A program made the translations under genes and the position numbers. 64,000 bases of DNA from Mycobacterium sherrisii. Lineage in GTDB: Bacteria; Actinomycetota; Actinomycetes; Mycobacteriales; Mycobacteriaceae. The stretch's first letter is position 1. Each line of letters starts with the position of its first letter. Below the pieces are notes generated by a model. It ran no database searches, was not told where the DNA came from, and saw nothing but the letters and a program-made list of their open reading frames with translations. The DNA lies in assembly GCF_002102355.1 (NCBI RefSeq), contig NZ_LQPT01000084.1:1-64000 (forward strand), read 5' to 3'. This document shows positions 8,151-16,853 of this stretch, piece after piece.

Positions 8151-9161
8151 ATGGACGAACAAGAGATGACGATGCGCGCGGCGCTGAACCTCGCGCTGGA
8201 TCAAGCGCTGCAGGCCGACGACCGGGTGTTCCTTCTCGGTGAGGACATCGCCGATCCGGGTGCGTCCGGGCCGACCGCGGGACTGTCCACGAAATTCGGC
8301 CCCGACCGGGTGCTGGATACGCCGATTTCCGAGGCCGGGATCATCGGTGCGGCGGTCGGGGCCGCGATCGACGGGCTGCTGCCGGTGGCCGAGATCATGA
8401 TCATGGACTTCATCGGCATCGCCGCCGACCAGCTCGTCAACAACGCCGCCAAACTGCGGTTCATGACCGCGGGCCGCACCACGGCGCCGGTCACGATCCG
8501 CACCCAGGTCTACGCCGGGCTGGCGACCGGCGCCACGCACTCCCAGAGCCTGGAAGCGTGGTTCATGCACGTTCCCGGGATGAAGGTGATCGTGCCGTCC
8601 ACGCCGCGCGACGCCAAAGGTCTGCTGACGTCGGCGATCTTCGACGAAGATCCGTGCCTCTTCGTGGAGACCATCCGGTTGCAAAGCAAAAAGGGTCCCG
8701 TCCCCGTGCATCCCGGGTTCTCGATCCCGTTGGGACAGGCCGACATCAAACGACCGGGCACCGACGTCACGATCATCAGCTACGGCCGCGGCGTGCACGA
8801 CGCCCTCGCCGCGGCGGCCACGCTGGCCGGGCTGGGCGTCAGCGCCGAGGTCGTCGACCTGCGCACCCTGGTGCCGCTCGACGTCGACACCGTCATCGAG
8901 TCGGTACGGCGCACCCGCAGAGCCGTCATCGCGCACGACGCGGTGCAATTCGCGGGCCCCGGCGCGGAGATCGCGGCGATACTGAGCGCCGAGCTGTTCG
9001 GCGAGCTTGCGGCGCCGGTCGAGCGGGTCGGCGCCCGATTCGTCCCCACCCCGGCCGCGCCGGCACTCGAGGCGCGGATGTATCCGACGCCCGAGCGCAT
9101 CGCCGAAGCGGCCCGGCGCACCTGCAACAACGCCGACGCGAGGGCGAATCTGCGTGGCTGA
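8151..9161 (+). CDS. Thiamine-diphosphate-dependent dehydrogenase E1 beta subunit
   Basis: A 336-residue partner of the E1 alpha subunit. Family marks are DRVFLLGEDIADPG near residue 25, DTPISEAGIIG with the conserved cofactor-activating Glu, and the C-terminal transketolase-type domain from about residue 200 (VTIISYGRGVHDAL, AEVVDLRTLVPLD). Length is normal for AcoB/PdhB proteins. The gene starts six bases after E1 alpha and its end overlaps the lipoyl gene by eight bases, so all three are almost certainly made together as one complex. Confidence 0.88.
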   Translation: MDEQEMTMRAALNLALDQALQADDRVFLLGEDIADPGASGPTAGLSTKFGPDRVLDTPISEAGIIGAAVGAAIDGLLPVAEIMIMDFIGIAADQLVNNAAKLRFMTAGRTTAPVTIRTQVYAGLATGATHSQSLEAWFMHVPGMKVIVPSTPRDAKGLLTSAIFDEDPCLFVETIRLQSKKGPVPVHPGFSIPLGQADIKRPGTDVTIISYGRGVHDALAAAATLAGLGVSAEVVDLRTLVPLDVDTVIESVRRTRRAVIAHDAVQFAGPGAEIAAILSAELFGELAAPVERVGARFVPTPAAPALEARMYPTPERIAEAARRTCNNADARANLRG

Positions 9162-9390
9162 CTTCATCATCCGCATTCCCCGGGTGTCGGTGGCCGTCGC
9201 CGAGGCCGAGCTGACCGGGCTGCTGGTGGACACCGGCGAGCACGTCGAGGCAGGGACACCGATCTACGTGATCGCCACCGAGAAGGTGGAGCAGGAGATC
9301 GAGGCGGGTGCCTCCGGCACCGTGCGGTGGACGGGCCAGGTCGGGACGACCTACGACATCGGTGCCGAAATCGGCGTCATCGCTTCATAG
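9154..9390 (+). CDS. Stand-alone lipoyl-domain protein (minimal E2-like carrier)
   Basis: A 78-residue protein consisting of one biotinyl/lipoyl domain and nothing else. The modified lysine is in the turn ATEKVEQEI (about residues 44-52), placed as in E2 lipoyl domains. An ordinary E2 would continue with a subunit-binding segment and a catalytic acyltransferase domain of about 230 residues; here the gene stops. Start GTG 9154 overlaps the end of E1 beta by eight bases. The acceptor of the acyl group and the dihydrolipoamide dehydrogenase are not in the window. A biotin carrier is the alternative, but the E1 neighbours argue for lipoate. Confidence 0.82.
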   Translation: MADFIIRIPRVSVAVAEAELTGLLVDTGEHVEAGTPIYVIATEKVEQEIEAGASGTVRWTGQVGTTYDIGAEIGVIAS

Positions 9391-9423
9391 TCCAGACCAC
9401 TCCTCGAGAAAGGTGCCACACAC

Positions 9424-10296
9424 ATGGATCTCCACGAGACCCGCGAGCGAATCATCTACGAAAAGCAGGGGCCGATCGCCCGCGTCACGCTGAACTGGCC
9501 CGAAAAGGCCAATGCACAGGACCAGAAGCTGGCCGAGGAGGTCGACGCGGCGTTGCTGGACGCCGATCGTGACTACGACATCAAAGTGCTGATCATGAAG
9601 GCCAACGGCAAGGGGTTCTGCTCGGGACATGCCATCGGCAACAACGCGGTCGACTATCCGGCGTTCGTCGAGGGCGCCAAGGCGATGGGCACGCCGTGGA
9701 AGCCGCAGACCGACCTGTTCGTCAAGCCGATCCTCAACCTTTGGGAGTTCTCCAAGCCAACAATCGCCCAGGTGCACGGATACTGCGTGGGTGGCGGCAC
9801 CCATTACGGGCTGACCACCGACATCGTCATTGCCTCCGAGGACGCTTACTTCTCCTACCCGCCACTGCAGGGCTTCGGGATGCCATCCGGCGAATGTTCA
9901 ATCGAGCCTTGGGTTTTCATGAACTGGCGGCGCGCCGCCTACTACCTGTACCTCGCGGAGGTGATCGACGCCAAGAAAGCGTTGGACGTCGGACTGGTCA
10001 ACGAGGTCGTTCCGCGCGAGCAGCTCGAGGACCGTGTCGAGGCGATCGCCCGCCACATCGCGCAGGCGCCGATGACCACCCTGTTGGCGACCAAAGCCAA
10101 CCTCAAACGGGCCTGGGAGCTGATGGGGATGCGTGTGCACTGGCAGAGCTCCAACGATCTCGTCGCGCTGGCATCGATCAGCAAGGATGTGCAGGAGCTG
10201 ATCCAGACGGTGTTCAAGGACAAGGTGCTGCCGTCCGAGCAAGCCCGCCGCCAAGCCGCCGCGGCTGCCCAGACCGACGGTGCCGCAACAACTTAG
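9424..10296 (+). CDS. Enoyl-CoA hydratase/isomerase (crotonase) family protein, atypical active site
   Basis: A 290-residue crotonase-fold protein: RVTLNWPEKANAQ, the oxyanion-hole segment MKANGKGFCSGHAIG, and VHGYCVGGGTHYGL. Compared with rat mitochondrial hydratase, both catalytic Glu positions appear changed: the QPE segment reads YPPLQ and the second Glu region reads YYLYLAEV. It may therefore catalyse something other than hydration, such as ring cleavage, isomerisation or hydrolysis. It resembles the convergent crotonase at 14977-15825 (shared SEDAYF and LMGMRVH segments). It sits between the lipoyl gene and the acyl-CoA ligase in the operon. Confidence 0.86.
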   Translation: MDLHETRERIIYEKQGPIARVTLNWPEKANAQDQKLAEEVDAALLDADRDYDIKVLIMKANGKGFCSGHAIGNNAVDYPAFVEGAKAMGTPWKPQTDLFVKPILNLWEFSKPTIAQVHGYCVGGGTHYGLTTDIVIASEDAYFSYPPLQGFGMPSGECSIEPWVFMNWRRAAYYLYLAEVIDAKKALDVGLVNEVVPREQLEDRVEAIARHIAQAPMTTLLATKANLKRAWELMGMRVHWQSSNDLVALASISKDVQELIQTVFKDKVLPSEQARRQAAAAAQTDGAATT

Positions 10297-10304
10297 GCCC
10301 GCTG

Positions 10305-11855
10305 GTGAACATCGCCGACCACGCGATCGCGGCCGCGGCATCGCCGGCCCTGATCATCGACGGCGACCCGGTGACGTTCGGCGAGCTGTATGCGGCCAGT
10401 CAACGGGTCGCGGCCGCGCTGCACGACGCCGGGCTGCGGCGTGGCGACGGCGTGGCCCTGGTGTTGCCCAACCGAGCCGAATTCCTCGAGATCACTTGGG
10501 GATGCCAGCTTTCCGGGCTCTACTACACGCCGGTCAACACCCACTTCACGCCCGACGAGGTGGCCTACGTGATCGGCGATTCCGATGCCAAAGCGGTGTT
10601 CGTGGACGGCACCGACGCGGCCTCGGTCGCCATCGCCCACCGGGTGCATGCGGTCAACACGAAGGTCGGCGTCAACATTGTGGTCGGAGCCGCCGAGGCC
10701 GCTGCGCCGGGGTGGCGCCGATACGAGGACGCCGTCGCGGCGGCGGGCACCGCCCCACCGTTGTCGGACGGGTCCGAGATGCTGTATTCCTCGGGCACCA
10801 CCGGTCGGCCCAAGGCGGTCCGCCGCCCGCTCCCGGTTGACTCCAACGGCTCCTGGGCGCAAGCCGTGCTGGAAATGGCGCTCACCCACCGCTATGGGAT
10901 GACCCCGTCGAGTGTGTACCTGTCCCCCGCGCCGCTGTATCACGCCGCCGGGGTGAACTACACGATGGCGGTCAACCGAGTGGGTGCCGCGTCGGTCCTG
11001 ATGCGCAGATTCGACGCCGAGACCGTGCTGCAGCTCATCGAAACCCACCGGGTCACCCACGCCCAGTTCGTCCCGACGATGTTCGTCCGGATGCTCAAAC
11101 TGCCCGATCCGGTGCGCAACCGCTACGACATTTCCAGCCTGCGCTGTGTGCTGCACGCGGCGGCCCCCTGCCCCGTCGACGTCAAGCACCGGATGATGGC
11201 GTGGTTCGGGCCGATCATTCACGAATACTACGGCGGCACAGAAGGTTTCGCGGGCACCGTGATCGGGCCCGAGGAGTGGCTCGCCCACCCCGGCTCGGTG
11301 GGCCGGCCGATGTCGGCCGTACACGTGGTAGGCGACGACGGCCAGGAGCTTCCCATCGGCCAGGCTGGAGAGCTTTACTTCGAGAGTGGACCCCCGTTCG
11401 AGTACTTCAAAGATGCCGCGAAGACCGCAGCGGTGTACAACGATCGCGGCTGGCGATCCCTGGGCGACATGGGCTACCTCGACCGGGACGGGTACATGTA
11501 CCTGACCGATCGATCGACGTTCACGATCGTCTCCGGTGGAGTGAACATCTACCCGCAGGAGGCGGAGAACCTGTTGGTGATGCATCCCAATCTGGTCGAC
11601 GCCGCCGTCTTCGGCGTGCCGAACAACGAGTTCGGTGAGGAAGTCAAGGCGGTGGTGCAACCGGTCCCCGGTGTTGCGGCGGGTCCCGATCTGGCCGCCG
11701 AACTCATCGCGTATTGCCGAGCGCACCTGGCCGGTTACAAGTGCCCCCGCACAGTCGATTTCGATCCGGAATTGCCGCGCGATCCCAACGGCAAGCTCTA
11801 CAAACGACGGATCCGGGAACGTTACTGGCGGGGGCGAGAATCACGAATCGTGTGA
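10305..11855 (+). CDS. Acyl-CoA synthetase (AMP-forming)
   Basis: A 516-residue ANL-family ligase that would activate a carboxylic acid as an acyl-AMP and then an acyl-CoA. The phosphate loop is YSSGTTGRPKAV (about residues 160-171), the EYYGGTEG motif lies near 310, and the C-terminal catalytic lysine is in DPNGKLYKR. GTG 10305 is chosen as the first start after the crotonase stop; the open frame continues upstream inside the crotonase gene. It probably supplies the CoA ester used by the neighbouring crotonases. The acid is unknown. Confidence 0.9.
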   Translation: MNIADHAIAAAASPALIIDGDPVTFGELYAASQRVAAALHDAGLRRGDGVALVLPNRAEFLEITWGCQLSGLYYTPVNTHFTPDEVAYVIGDSDAKAVFVDGTDAASVAIAHRVHAVNTKVGVNIVVGAAEAAAPGWRRYEDAVAAAGTAPPLSDGSEMLYSSGTTGRPKAVRRPLPVDSNGSWAQAVLEMALTHRYGMTPSSVYLSPAPLYHAAGVNYTMAVNRVGAASVLMRRFDAETVLQLIETHRVTHAQFVPTMFVRMLKLPDPVRNRYDISSLRCVLHAAAPCPVDVKHRMMAWFGPIIHEYYGGTEGFAGTVIGPEEWLAHPGSVGRPMSAVHVVGDDGQELPIGQAGELYFESGPPFEYFKDAAKTAAVYNDRGWRSLGDMGYLDRDGYMYLTDRSTFTIVSGGVNIYPQEAENLLVMHPNLVDAAVFGVPNNEFGEEVKAVVQPVPGVAAGPDLAAELIAYCRAHLAGYKCPRTVDFDPELPRDPNGKLYKRRIRERYWRGRESRIV

Positions 11856-11876
11856 CATAGGGACAGGGATGGCGAG

Positions 11877-13283
11877 ATGGCAGTGGAGACAGGGTCCAGA
11901 CGGACCGGCAAGAACACGGCGAACTGGACGGCGTTGCCGGTGCCGTGGGCGGTGCAAACCGCCGACCGGATTCCCAAGCAGCGCTACTACGATCCCGATT
12001 TCTACGCCTTGGAGGCCGAGAAGCTGTGGCCCCGGGTGTGGCAGATGGCCTGCCGGCTCGAGGAGATCCCGAGAGCCGGCGACTACGTCGAGTACCAGAT
12101 CCTCGACGAATCAATAATCGTGGTGCGCGTCGATGCCGGCACGGTGCGGGCCTATCACAACGCATGCCGTCATCGTGGCGTAAAGCTGGTGGAGGGCAAC
12201 GGAAATCGGCGGACCTTCGTCTGTCCCTTCCACGGCTGGTGCTGGGGTCTGGACGGGCGCAACACGTTCGTGTTGCGGCCCGAGGCCTTTGCCGAGGACA
12301 ACATGCATCCCGATGACCTGGAGCTCGTTTCGGTGCGGTGCGAACTGTGGGGCGGGTGCGCGTGGATCAACCTCGACGACACCGCGCCGGGGCTACGGGA
12401 CTGCATGGAGCCATTCGCGTCGATCTACGACGCGTGGCAGGTCGAAACGCTGCAGACCGAATGGTGGCAAGCCTGCCGGCTTCCAGTGAACTGGAAACTG
12501 GCGACGGCGGCGTTCATGGAGGGGTACCACGTCCCGCAGACCCACCCGCAACTGCTGCCGTCGGCACAGACATCGGCGCAGACCTGGGCACCTGCCGAGA
12601 CCGCCTCGGCGAAAGTGCATCCGGTGGTGCAAAGCAGCCTGTACTTCATGCGCACGCTGGGCACGGGAATGGGCGGCATGACCCACGAGAACGACATCCG
12701 GATCGCCGAAGGACTGCAGACCATCGAGCTGCCGGCAGATCCGGCCGAAGCGCTCACCGCATGGCGCAGCGCGCTCAACGACGCCGTCGTCAGCTGGCAT
12801 CGCGCTCGGGGCAGCGCCATGCCGGACCTCAACGACCTGGCCCGGCGCGGAATCACCGATGCGATCGGGTTTTGCTTCCCGCACCATTTCATCCTGCCCA
12901 CCTACAGCAGCGCTTCGTCCTACCGGATCCGCCCGTTGGGTCCGGAGGAGACGCTGTTCGAGATCTGGTCGCTCACCCGGTTTCCCTCGGACCGTTCGGC
13001 GGGCAAGCCCACCGCACCCGAACCGATGGCGCCCGACGACCCGCGCTGGCCGCCGATCCCCGCCCAGGACTTCTCCAACTTGCCCCGCCAGCAACAGGGG
13101 TTGCGCTCCAAGGGGTTTGCGTTCATGCGACTGTCGCACCAGATCGAGGGGCTGATCTCCAACTTCGAGCGGGTCGTCGACGGGTTCTTGGCCGGTCTGC
13201 CCTACGACGCACTGGTTCCGGCGATCCAGAAGACCAACACCACCATCGACGTCCCGATCGCGGACCTGGGTTTCGGCTCATGA
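11877..13283 (+). CDS. Rieske non-haem iron oxygenase, alpha subunit
   Basis: A 468-residue terminal oxygenase. The Rieske [2Fe-2S] ligands are Cys97/His99 in CRHRG and Cys116/His119 in CPFHGW. The mononuclear iron site is visible in EGYHVPQTH with His218 and His223. This architecture matches ring-hydroxylating oxygenases that add hydroxyl groups to aromatic or alicyclic rings. It is longer than steroid 9-hydroxylase KshA. No ferredoxin or reductase gene is nearby, so electrons must come from elsewhere. Its stop overlaps the start of the KstD-like gene (ATGA), tying hydroxylation to ring desaturation. Confidence 0.9.
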   Translation: MAVETGSRRTGKNTANWTALPVPWAVQTADRIPKQRYYDPDFYALEAEKLWPRVWQMACRLEEIPRAGDYVEYQILDESIIVVRVDAGTVRAYHNACRHRGVKLVEGNGNRRTFVCPFHGWCWGLDGRNTFVLRPEAFAEDNMHPDDLELVSVRCELWGGCAWINLDDTAPGLRDCMEPFASIYDAWQVETLQTEWWQACRLPVNWKLATAAFMEGYHVPQTHPQLLPSAQTSAQTWAPAETASAKVHPVVQSSLYFMRTLGTGMGGMTHENDIRIAEGLQTIELPADPAEALTAWRSALNDAVVSWHRARGSAMPDLNDLARRGITDAIGFCFPHHFILPTYSSASSYRIRPLGPEETLFEIWSLTRFPSDRSAGKPTAPEPMAPDDPRWPPIPAQDFSNLPRQQQGLRSKGFAFMRLSHQIEGLISNFERVVDGFLAGLPYDALVPAIQKTNTTIDVPIADLGFGS

Positions 13284-14980
13284 CCGCCGCGTGGGATCGG
13301 TCGGTGGACTTGCTCATCGCGGGCAGCGGGGGTGGCGGAATGGTGGCCGGCCTGGCCGCGCTGGATTGCGGGATCGAGCCGCTGATCGTCGAGAAGCAGG
13401 CACTCGTCGGCGGATCGACCGGGCTGTCCGGCGGTATCGTGTGGCTGCCCAACAACCCGTTGATGCGTGCGGACGGGATCGCCGATTCACACCAGGACGG
13501 CTTGGCGTACCTGGCCGACGTCGTCGGCGACATCGGGCCCGCATCCTCCCCGCAGCGGCGCGAGATGTTCCTGACCGCGGGCTACGAAATGCTGAACTTT
13601 CTGCGCCGCAAGGGTATTCGGTTGATCCGCTGCGCCGGATGGAGCGACTACTACCCGAATCACAAGGGCGGCAACGAGTCCGGCCGAGCGGTCGAGGGAA
13701 TCCCGTTCGACGCCGCCGAGCTGGGCAGCTGGTGCGGCAAGGTGCAGCCGCCGCTGGCCAAGAACTACGGTTACGTGGTCCTGACCAACGAGCTGCGCTC
13801 GGTGCAGTACTTCAACCGGTCGCCGCGGGCGTTCGCGGTGGCGAGCAGGGTGTTTCTGCGCACCGCGGCGGCCCGCGCGCGCCGTCGCCACATCCTGACC
13901 AACGGCGCATCGCTGATCGGGCAACTGCTCAAGGCGCTGATCGAGCTCGGCGGACCGCAACCGCCGCTGTGGACCGACACCGCGCTGGAAGATCTCATCG
14001 TCGACGACGGCCGGGTGGTCGGGGCGCGGGTCAACCGGGGCGGGGTCACGCTCAACGTCGAGGCGCGCAAGGGCGTCCTGCTGGCCGCGGGCGGTTTCGG
14101 TCACAACACACAGATGCGCCGCCGGTACAGCGGCGACCAACCCAACGACGGCAGCTGGTCGATCGCCAATGCCGGCGACACCGGTGAAGTGCTCGAAGCG
14201 GCGATGCGGTTGGGGGCCAAGACCGATCTCCTCGACGAAGCATGGTGGCTGCCATCGGTTTTCATCGCCAACGGCGGCGCCGTGGCCGCCTCGCTGGGGT
14301 CGGGCAGACAACGGCCCGGAGCCATTTACGTCGACTCCACCGGGCGCCGGTTTTGCAACGAGTCGAACTCCTACGTCGAAGTCGGCAAGGCGATGTACGC
14401 CAACAAGGCGGTGCCGTGCTGGATGATCTTCGACGACGGCTACGTGCGCCGGTATGTCACCAGTGCCAATCCGTTGCAGCGCAACGCGCACCTGCCGCCC
14501 GACCTGATCGAAAGCGGCGCGGTCAAACGGGGTGACACCATCGCCGACCTCGCACGCCGGATCGACCTGCCCGCCGACGAGCTGATGCGCACCGTGGAGC
14601 GGTTCAACGGTTTCGCCGTCAAGGGCCTCGATCCCGACTTCGGGCGTGGCCAGTCAGCGTACAACGACTGCCTTGGTGACCCCGGTTACCGGCCGAACGC
14701 CGCCATCGGGCCGCTGGACCGCGCGCCGTACTACGCCACCCGGGTTCTCCCGGCCGACGTCGGAACCTGCGGCGGTGTCATCACGAACGAATATGCCCAG
14801 GTGCTGGATCAGCACGACCACGTCATCGACGGCCTGTATGCGACCGGCAACACCACCGCAACCGTGATGGGCCGCACGTATCCGGGCGCCGGGGCGAGCA
14901 TCGCCAGCTCGATGGTGTTCGGCTATGTCGCGGCGCGGCACGCGGCCGGGCGACGCATCGCCGGCGAGGCGGGCCGTTAG
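13280..14980 (+). CDS. FAD-dependent 3-ketosteroid-dehydrogenase-like protein
   Basis: A 566-residue flavoprotein of the fumarate reductase/KstD family, which removes hydrogens from an activated ring ketone. The FAD site is GSGGGG at residues 15-20 with the acidic strand end Glu38. KstD-like marks are LLAAGGFGHN, and near the C-terminus GNTTATVMGRTYPGAGAS, closely resembling the flavin-binding end of delta-1-ketosteroid dehydrogenases. The start is fixed by an ATGA overlap with the Rieske gene; the 3' end overlaps the convergent crotonase by four bases. A steroid substrate is not established; another cyclic ketone is equally possible. Confidence 0.87.
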   Translation: MTAAWDRSVDLLIAGSGGGGMVAGLAALDCGIEPLIVEKQALVGGSTGLSGGIVWLPNNPLMRADGIADSHQDGLAYLADVVGDIGPASSPQRREMFLTAGYEMLNFLRRKGIRLIRCAGWSDYYPNHKGGNESGRAVEGIPFDAAELGSWCGKVQPPLAKNYGYVVLTNELRSVQYFNRSPRAFAVASRVFLRTAAARARRRHILTNGASLIGQLLKALIELGGPQPPLWTDTALEDLIVDDGRVVGARVNRGGVTLNVEARKGVLLAAGGFGHNTQMRRRYSGDQPNDGSWSIANAGDTGEVLEAAMRLGAKTDLLDEAWWLPSVFIANGGAVAASLGSGRQRPGAIYVDSTGRRFCNESNSYVEVGKAMYANKAVPCWMIFDDGYVRRYVTSANPLQRNAHLPPDLIESGAVKRGDTIADLARRIDLPADELMRTVERFNGFAVKGLDPDFGRGQSAYNDCLGDPGYRPNAAIGPLDRAPYYATRVLPADVGTCGGVITNEYAQVLDQHDHVIDGLYATGNTTATVMGRTYPGAGASIASSMVFGYVAARHAAGRRIAGEAGR

Positions 14981-15825
14981 TCGCCTGGCGGCGGTGCCGG
15001 GTCGCGGTCGACGAACTCGCGCGGCTTCATGCCGGACCGCATCAGCTCGGCTCGCCGCGCCTGGACGTCGGAGGCGGCGCCGACCATGTTGGTCAGGATG
15101 TGGCTGACCTGCAGATGCACGCGCATCCCCATCAACTCCCAGGCGCGTTTGACGTTGTTCTTCACCGCCATCAGCGTGGTCAACGGGATCTGGGCGATTC
15201 TGCGCGCCATGTCCTCGACGGTGTCCTCGAGGTCGTCGCGCGCAACCACCCGGTTGAGCAGTCCCCAGTCGAGGGCCTCCCGGGCGGTCAGGGTCGGCGC
15301 CAGCAACAGCCAATCCATGGTCCGATGCCAATTCATCAGCAACCACGGCTCGATCATCGTGTGCCCGCCGGGTTCACCGAGACTTTGGGCCAGGGGCATC
15401 TGGAAATAGGCGTCCTCGGAGGCGACGCAAAAATCGGTCAGCAAGCCCAGGTAAATTCCGCCGCCCATGCAATATCCATGGATTTGGGAGATGGTCGGTT
15501 TGGGAAACTCCCAGAGGTACAGCGTCGGCCACAGAAACAGGTCCGCGGTCCCTTTGTACAGATCCTCAAACGTGTTTCCGAAGTCGGGGTAAGGGTTTTC
15601 GTCGGGTTCCCAGCGGGCCACATGGCCGCCGCAGAAGCCGTTGCCGTTGGCCTTGAGGATGACGACCTTGATCTCCTTGTCGTGGTCCGCTTCGTGCAGG
15701 CAATCGTCGACTTCGGTAACGAGGACGGCGTCCTTGGTATTGGCCTTATCGACCCGATTGAGAATGATCCGCGCGATCGGCGGGTCGCGTTCGTAGATGA
15801 TCGCCTCGAGGACGCGGCGCTCCAT
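14977..15825 (-). CDS. Enoyl-CoA hydratase/isomerase family protein, atypical active site
   Basis: A 282-residue crotonase-fold protein related to the one at 9424-10296: IARIILNRVDKANTKD, KANGNGFCGGHVA, IHGYCMGGGIYLGL and LMGMRVHLQ. Both Glu positions used by classical hydratases seem replaced (MPLAQSLGEPGG and MDWLLLAPT segments). ATG 15825 is the start nearest the family N-terminus but has no clear ribosome-binding site; the frame is open to 15999. It is transcribed toward the KstD-like gene and divergently from the nitrile-hydratase-type genes. The reaction is unknown; a second cleavage or isomerisation step in the same pathway is inference. Confidence 0.82.
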   Translation of the reverse strand: MERRVLEAIIYERDPPIARIILNRVDKANTKDAVLVTEVDDCLHEADHDKEIKVVILKANGNGFCGGHVARWEPDENPYPDFGNTFEDLYKGTADLFLWPTLYLWEFPKPTISQIHGYCMGGGIYLGLLTDFCVASEDAYFQMPLAQSLGEPGGHTMIEPWLLMNWHRTMDWLLLAPTLTAREALDWGLLNRVVARDDLEDTVEDMARRIAQIPLTTLMAVKNNVKRAWELMGMRVHLQVSHILTNMVGAASDVQARRAELMRSGMKPREFVDRDPAPPPGD

Positions 15826-15992
15826 TCGGGTGACATTACCGGAACCGACGATGCGTGAAACCTCAAAAGCGCCGCGAACTTTCCGGCCAACACTGCTACG
15901 ACTTGCGCGAATCGCGCGGTAGTAGTGAGCTGTATCCAAGTTAGGCGTGCGGCGACCATCGGTCCGCCCCCACCGACGAATGGCGGCTTTGC

Positions 15993-16853
15993 ATGGCAAC
16001 TCCCGTGGACCGGATCAAACAACTGAACCTGGTGGCCAGGCTGAAGTCCTCCTACCCGGAACTGCCCGACGCACCGACCCCCGACCTCATCGATCACGAC
16101 CGTTTCGCCGCCTACGTCAAGACCCCGCACGACGTCGGCGGCGAACCGGACGCGCCGATCGAATTCCAGAACAAGCAATACGAGATCTGGGAAGAGAACA
16201 CCTATGTCCTGTGCGAGGTGCTGGGGATGCGCGGAATCTGGTTGTCCGAGGAGCGACGCCGGATGGGCAATGTCGATCTCGGGCGCACCATCTATCTCGG
16301 ACTGCCGTACTACGCACGCTGGCTGCTCGCCGTCGTTCGCGTTCTGGTCGAAAAACACCACATCGGCCTGAGCGAGCTGGCCGAACGCATGGTCGAGGTC
16401 AAGTCCCGGTATGAGGGCGGCTTAGCCGGAAAGCCATTGGAAGCCAAGCCCAAGTTCGAGGGCGACCCTTCCGGGGTGAGACGCAACCGGCATCACGTGC
16501 ACGCGGTAGGAAAGGGCGATCCGCAGGTGTTCGCGGGGCAAGCCGGCGCCCCCAGGTTCAAGGTCGGTGACAAGGTGACGGTGCGTGAGCTGCCCGTCCT
16601 GCTCTATACCCGCACCCAGGAATACGTCCGGGGCGCATCCGGCGAGATCGCGAAAGTCTCCTACGAAAGTCCGGCGGCCGAGGACGAGACGTGGGACGGC
16701 CCCAACCAACAGCCGGAGTGGTTCTACATCGTCCGCTTCAATCTCTCCGAGCTCTGGCACGGCTATACCGGTCCCGGCAATGACACGCTGCAGACCGAGC
16801 TGCCCGAGCGATGGCTGCAAGCGGCCGTCGCCTCCGAAGGGACGTCGCCATGA
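15993..16853 (+). CDS. Nitrile hydratase beta-subunit-like protein
   Basis: A 286-residue protein with the nitrile hydratase beta arrangement. The helical N-terminal part has PHDVGG followed by YEIWEENTYVLCEVLGMRGI, and the helix LPYYARWLLAVVRVLVEKHH resembles the family's YYERWLxALExLL segment. The SH3-like barrel covers about residues 180-285 (RFKVGDKVTV, YVRGASGEI, and a late ELWHGY). It would form the complex with the cobalt-binding alpha subunit that follows with an ATGA overlap. Thiocyanate hydrolase and toyocamycin nitrile hydratase use the same folds, so the substrate may be something other than a simple nitrile. Confidence 0.8.
   Translation: MATPVDRIKQLNLVARLKSSYPELPDAPTPDLIDHDRFAAYVKTPHDVGGEPDAPIEFQNKQYEIWEENTYVLCEVLGMRGIWLSEERRRMGNVDLGRTIYLGLPYYARWLLAVVRVLVEKHHIGLSELAERMVEVKSRYEGGLAGKPLEAKPKFEGDPSGVRRNRHHVHAVGKGDPQVFAGQAGAPRFKVGDKVTVRELPVLLYTRTQEYVRGASGEIAKVSYESPAAEDETWDGPNQQPEWFYIVRFNLSELWHGYTGPGNDTLQTELPERWLQAAVASEGTSP

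Noticed and set aside
7824-9233. Long minus-strand open frame opposite E1 alpha and E1 beta
   Set aside because: Shadow of two well-supported E1 genes; Arg/Gly-rich without motifs.
13280-14980. Definite 3-ketosteroid delta-1-dehydrogenase (kstD)
   Set aside because: The family match is good but the operon lacks other cholesterol-pathway hallmarks, so a specific gene name is not justified.
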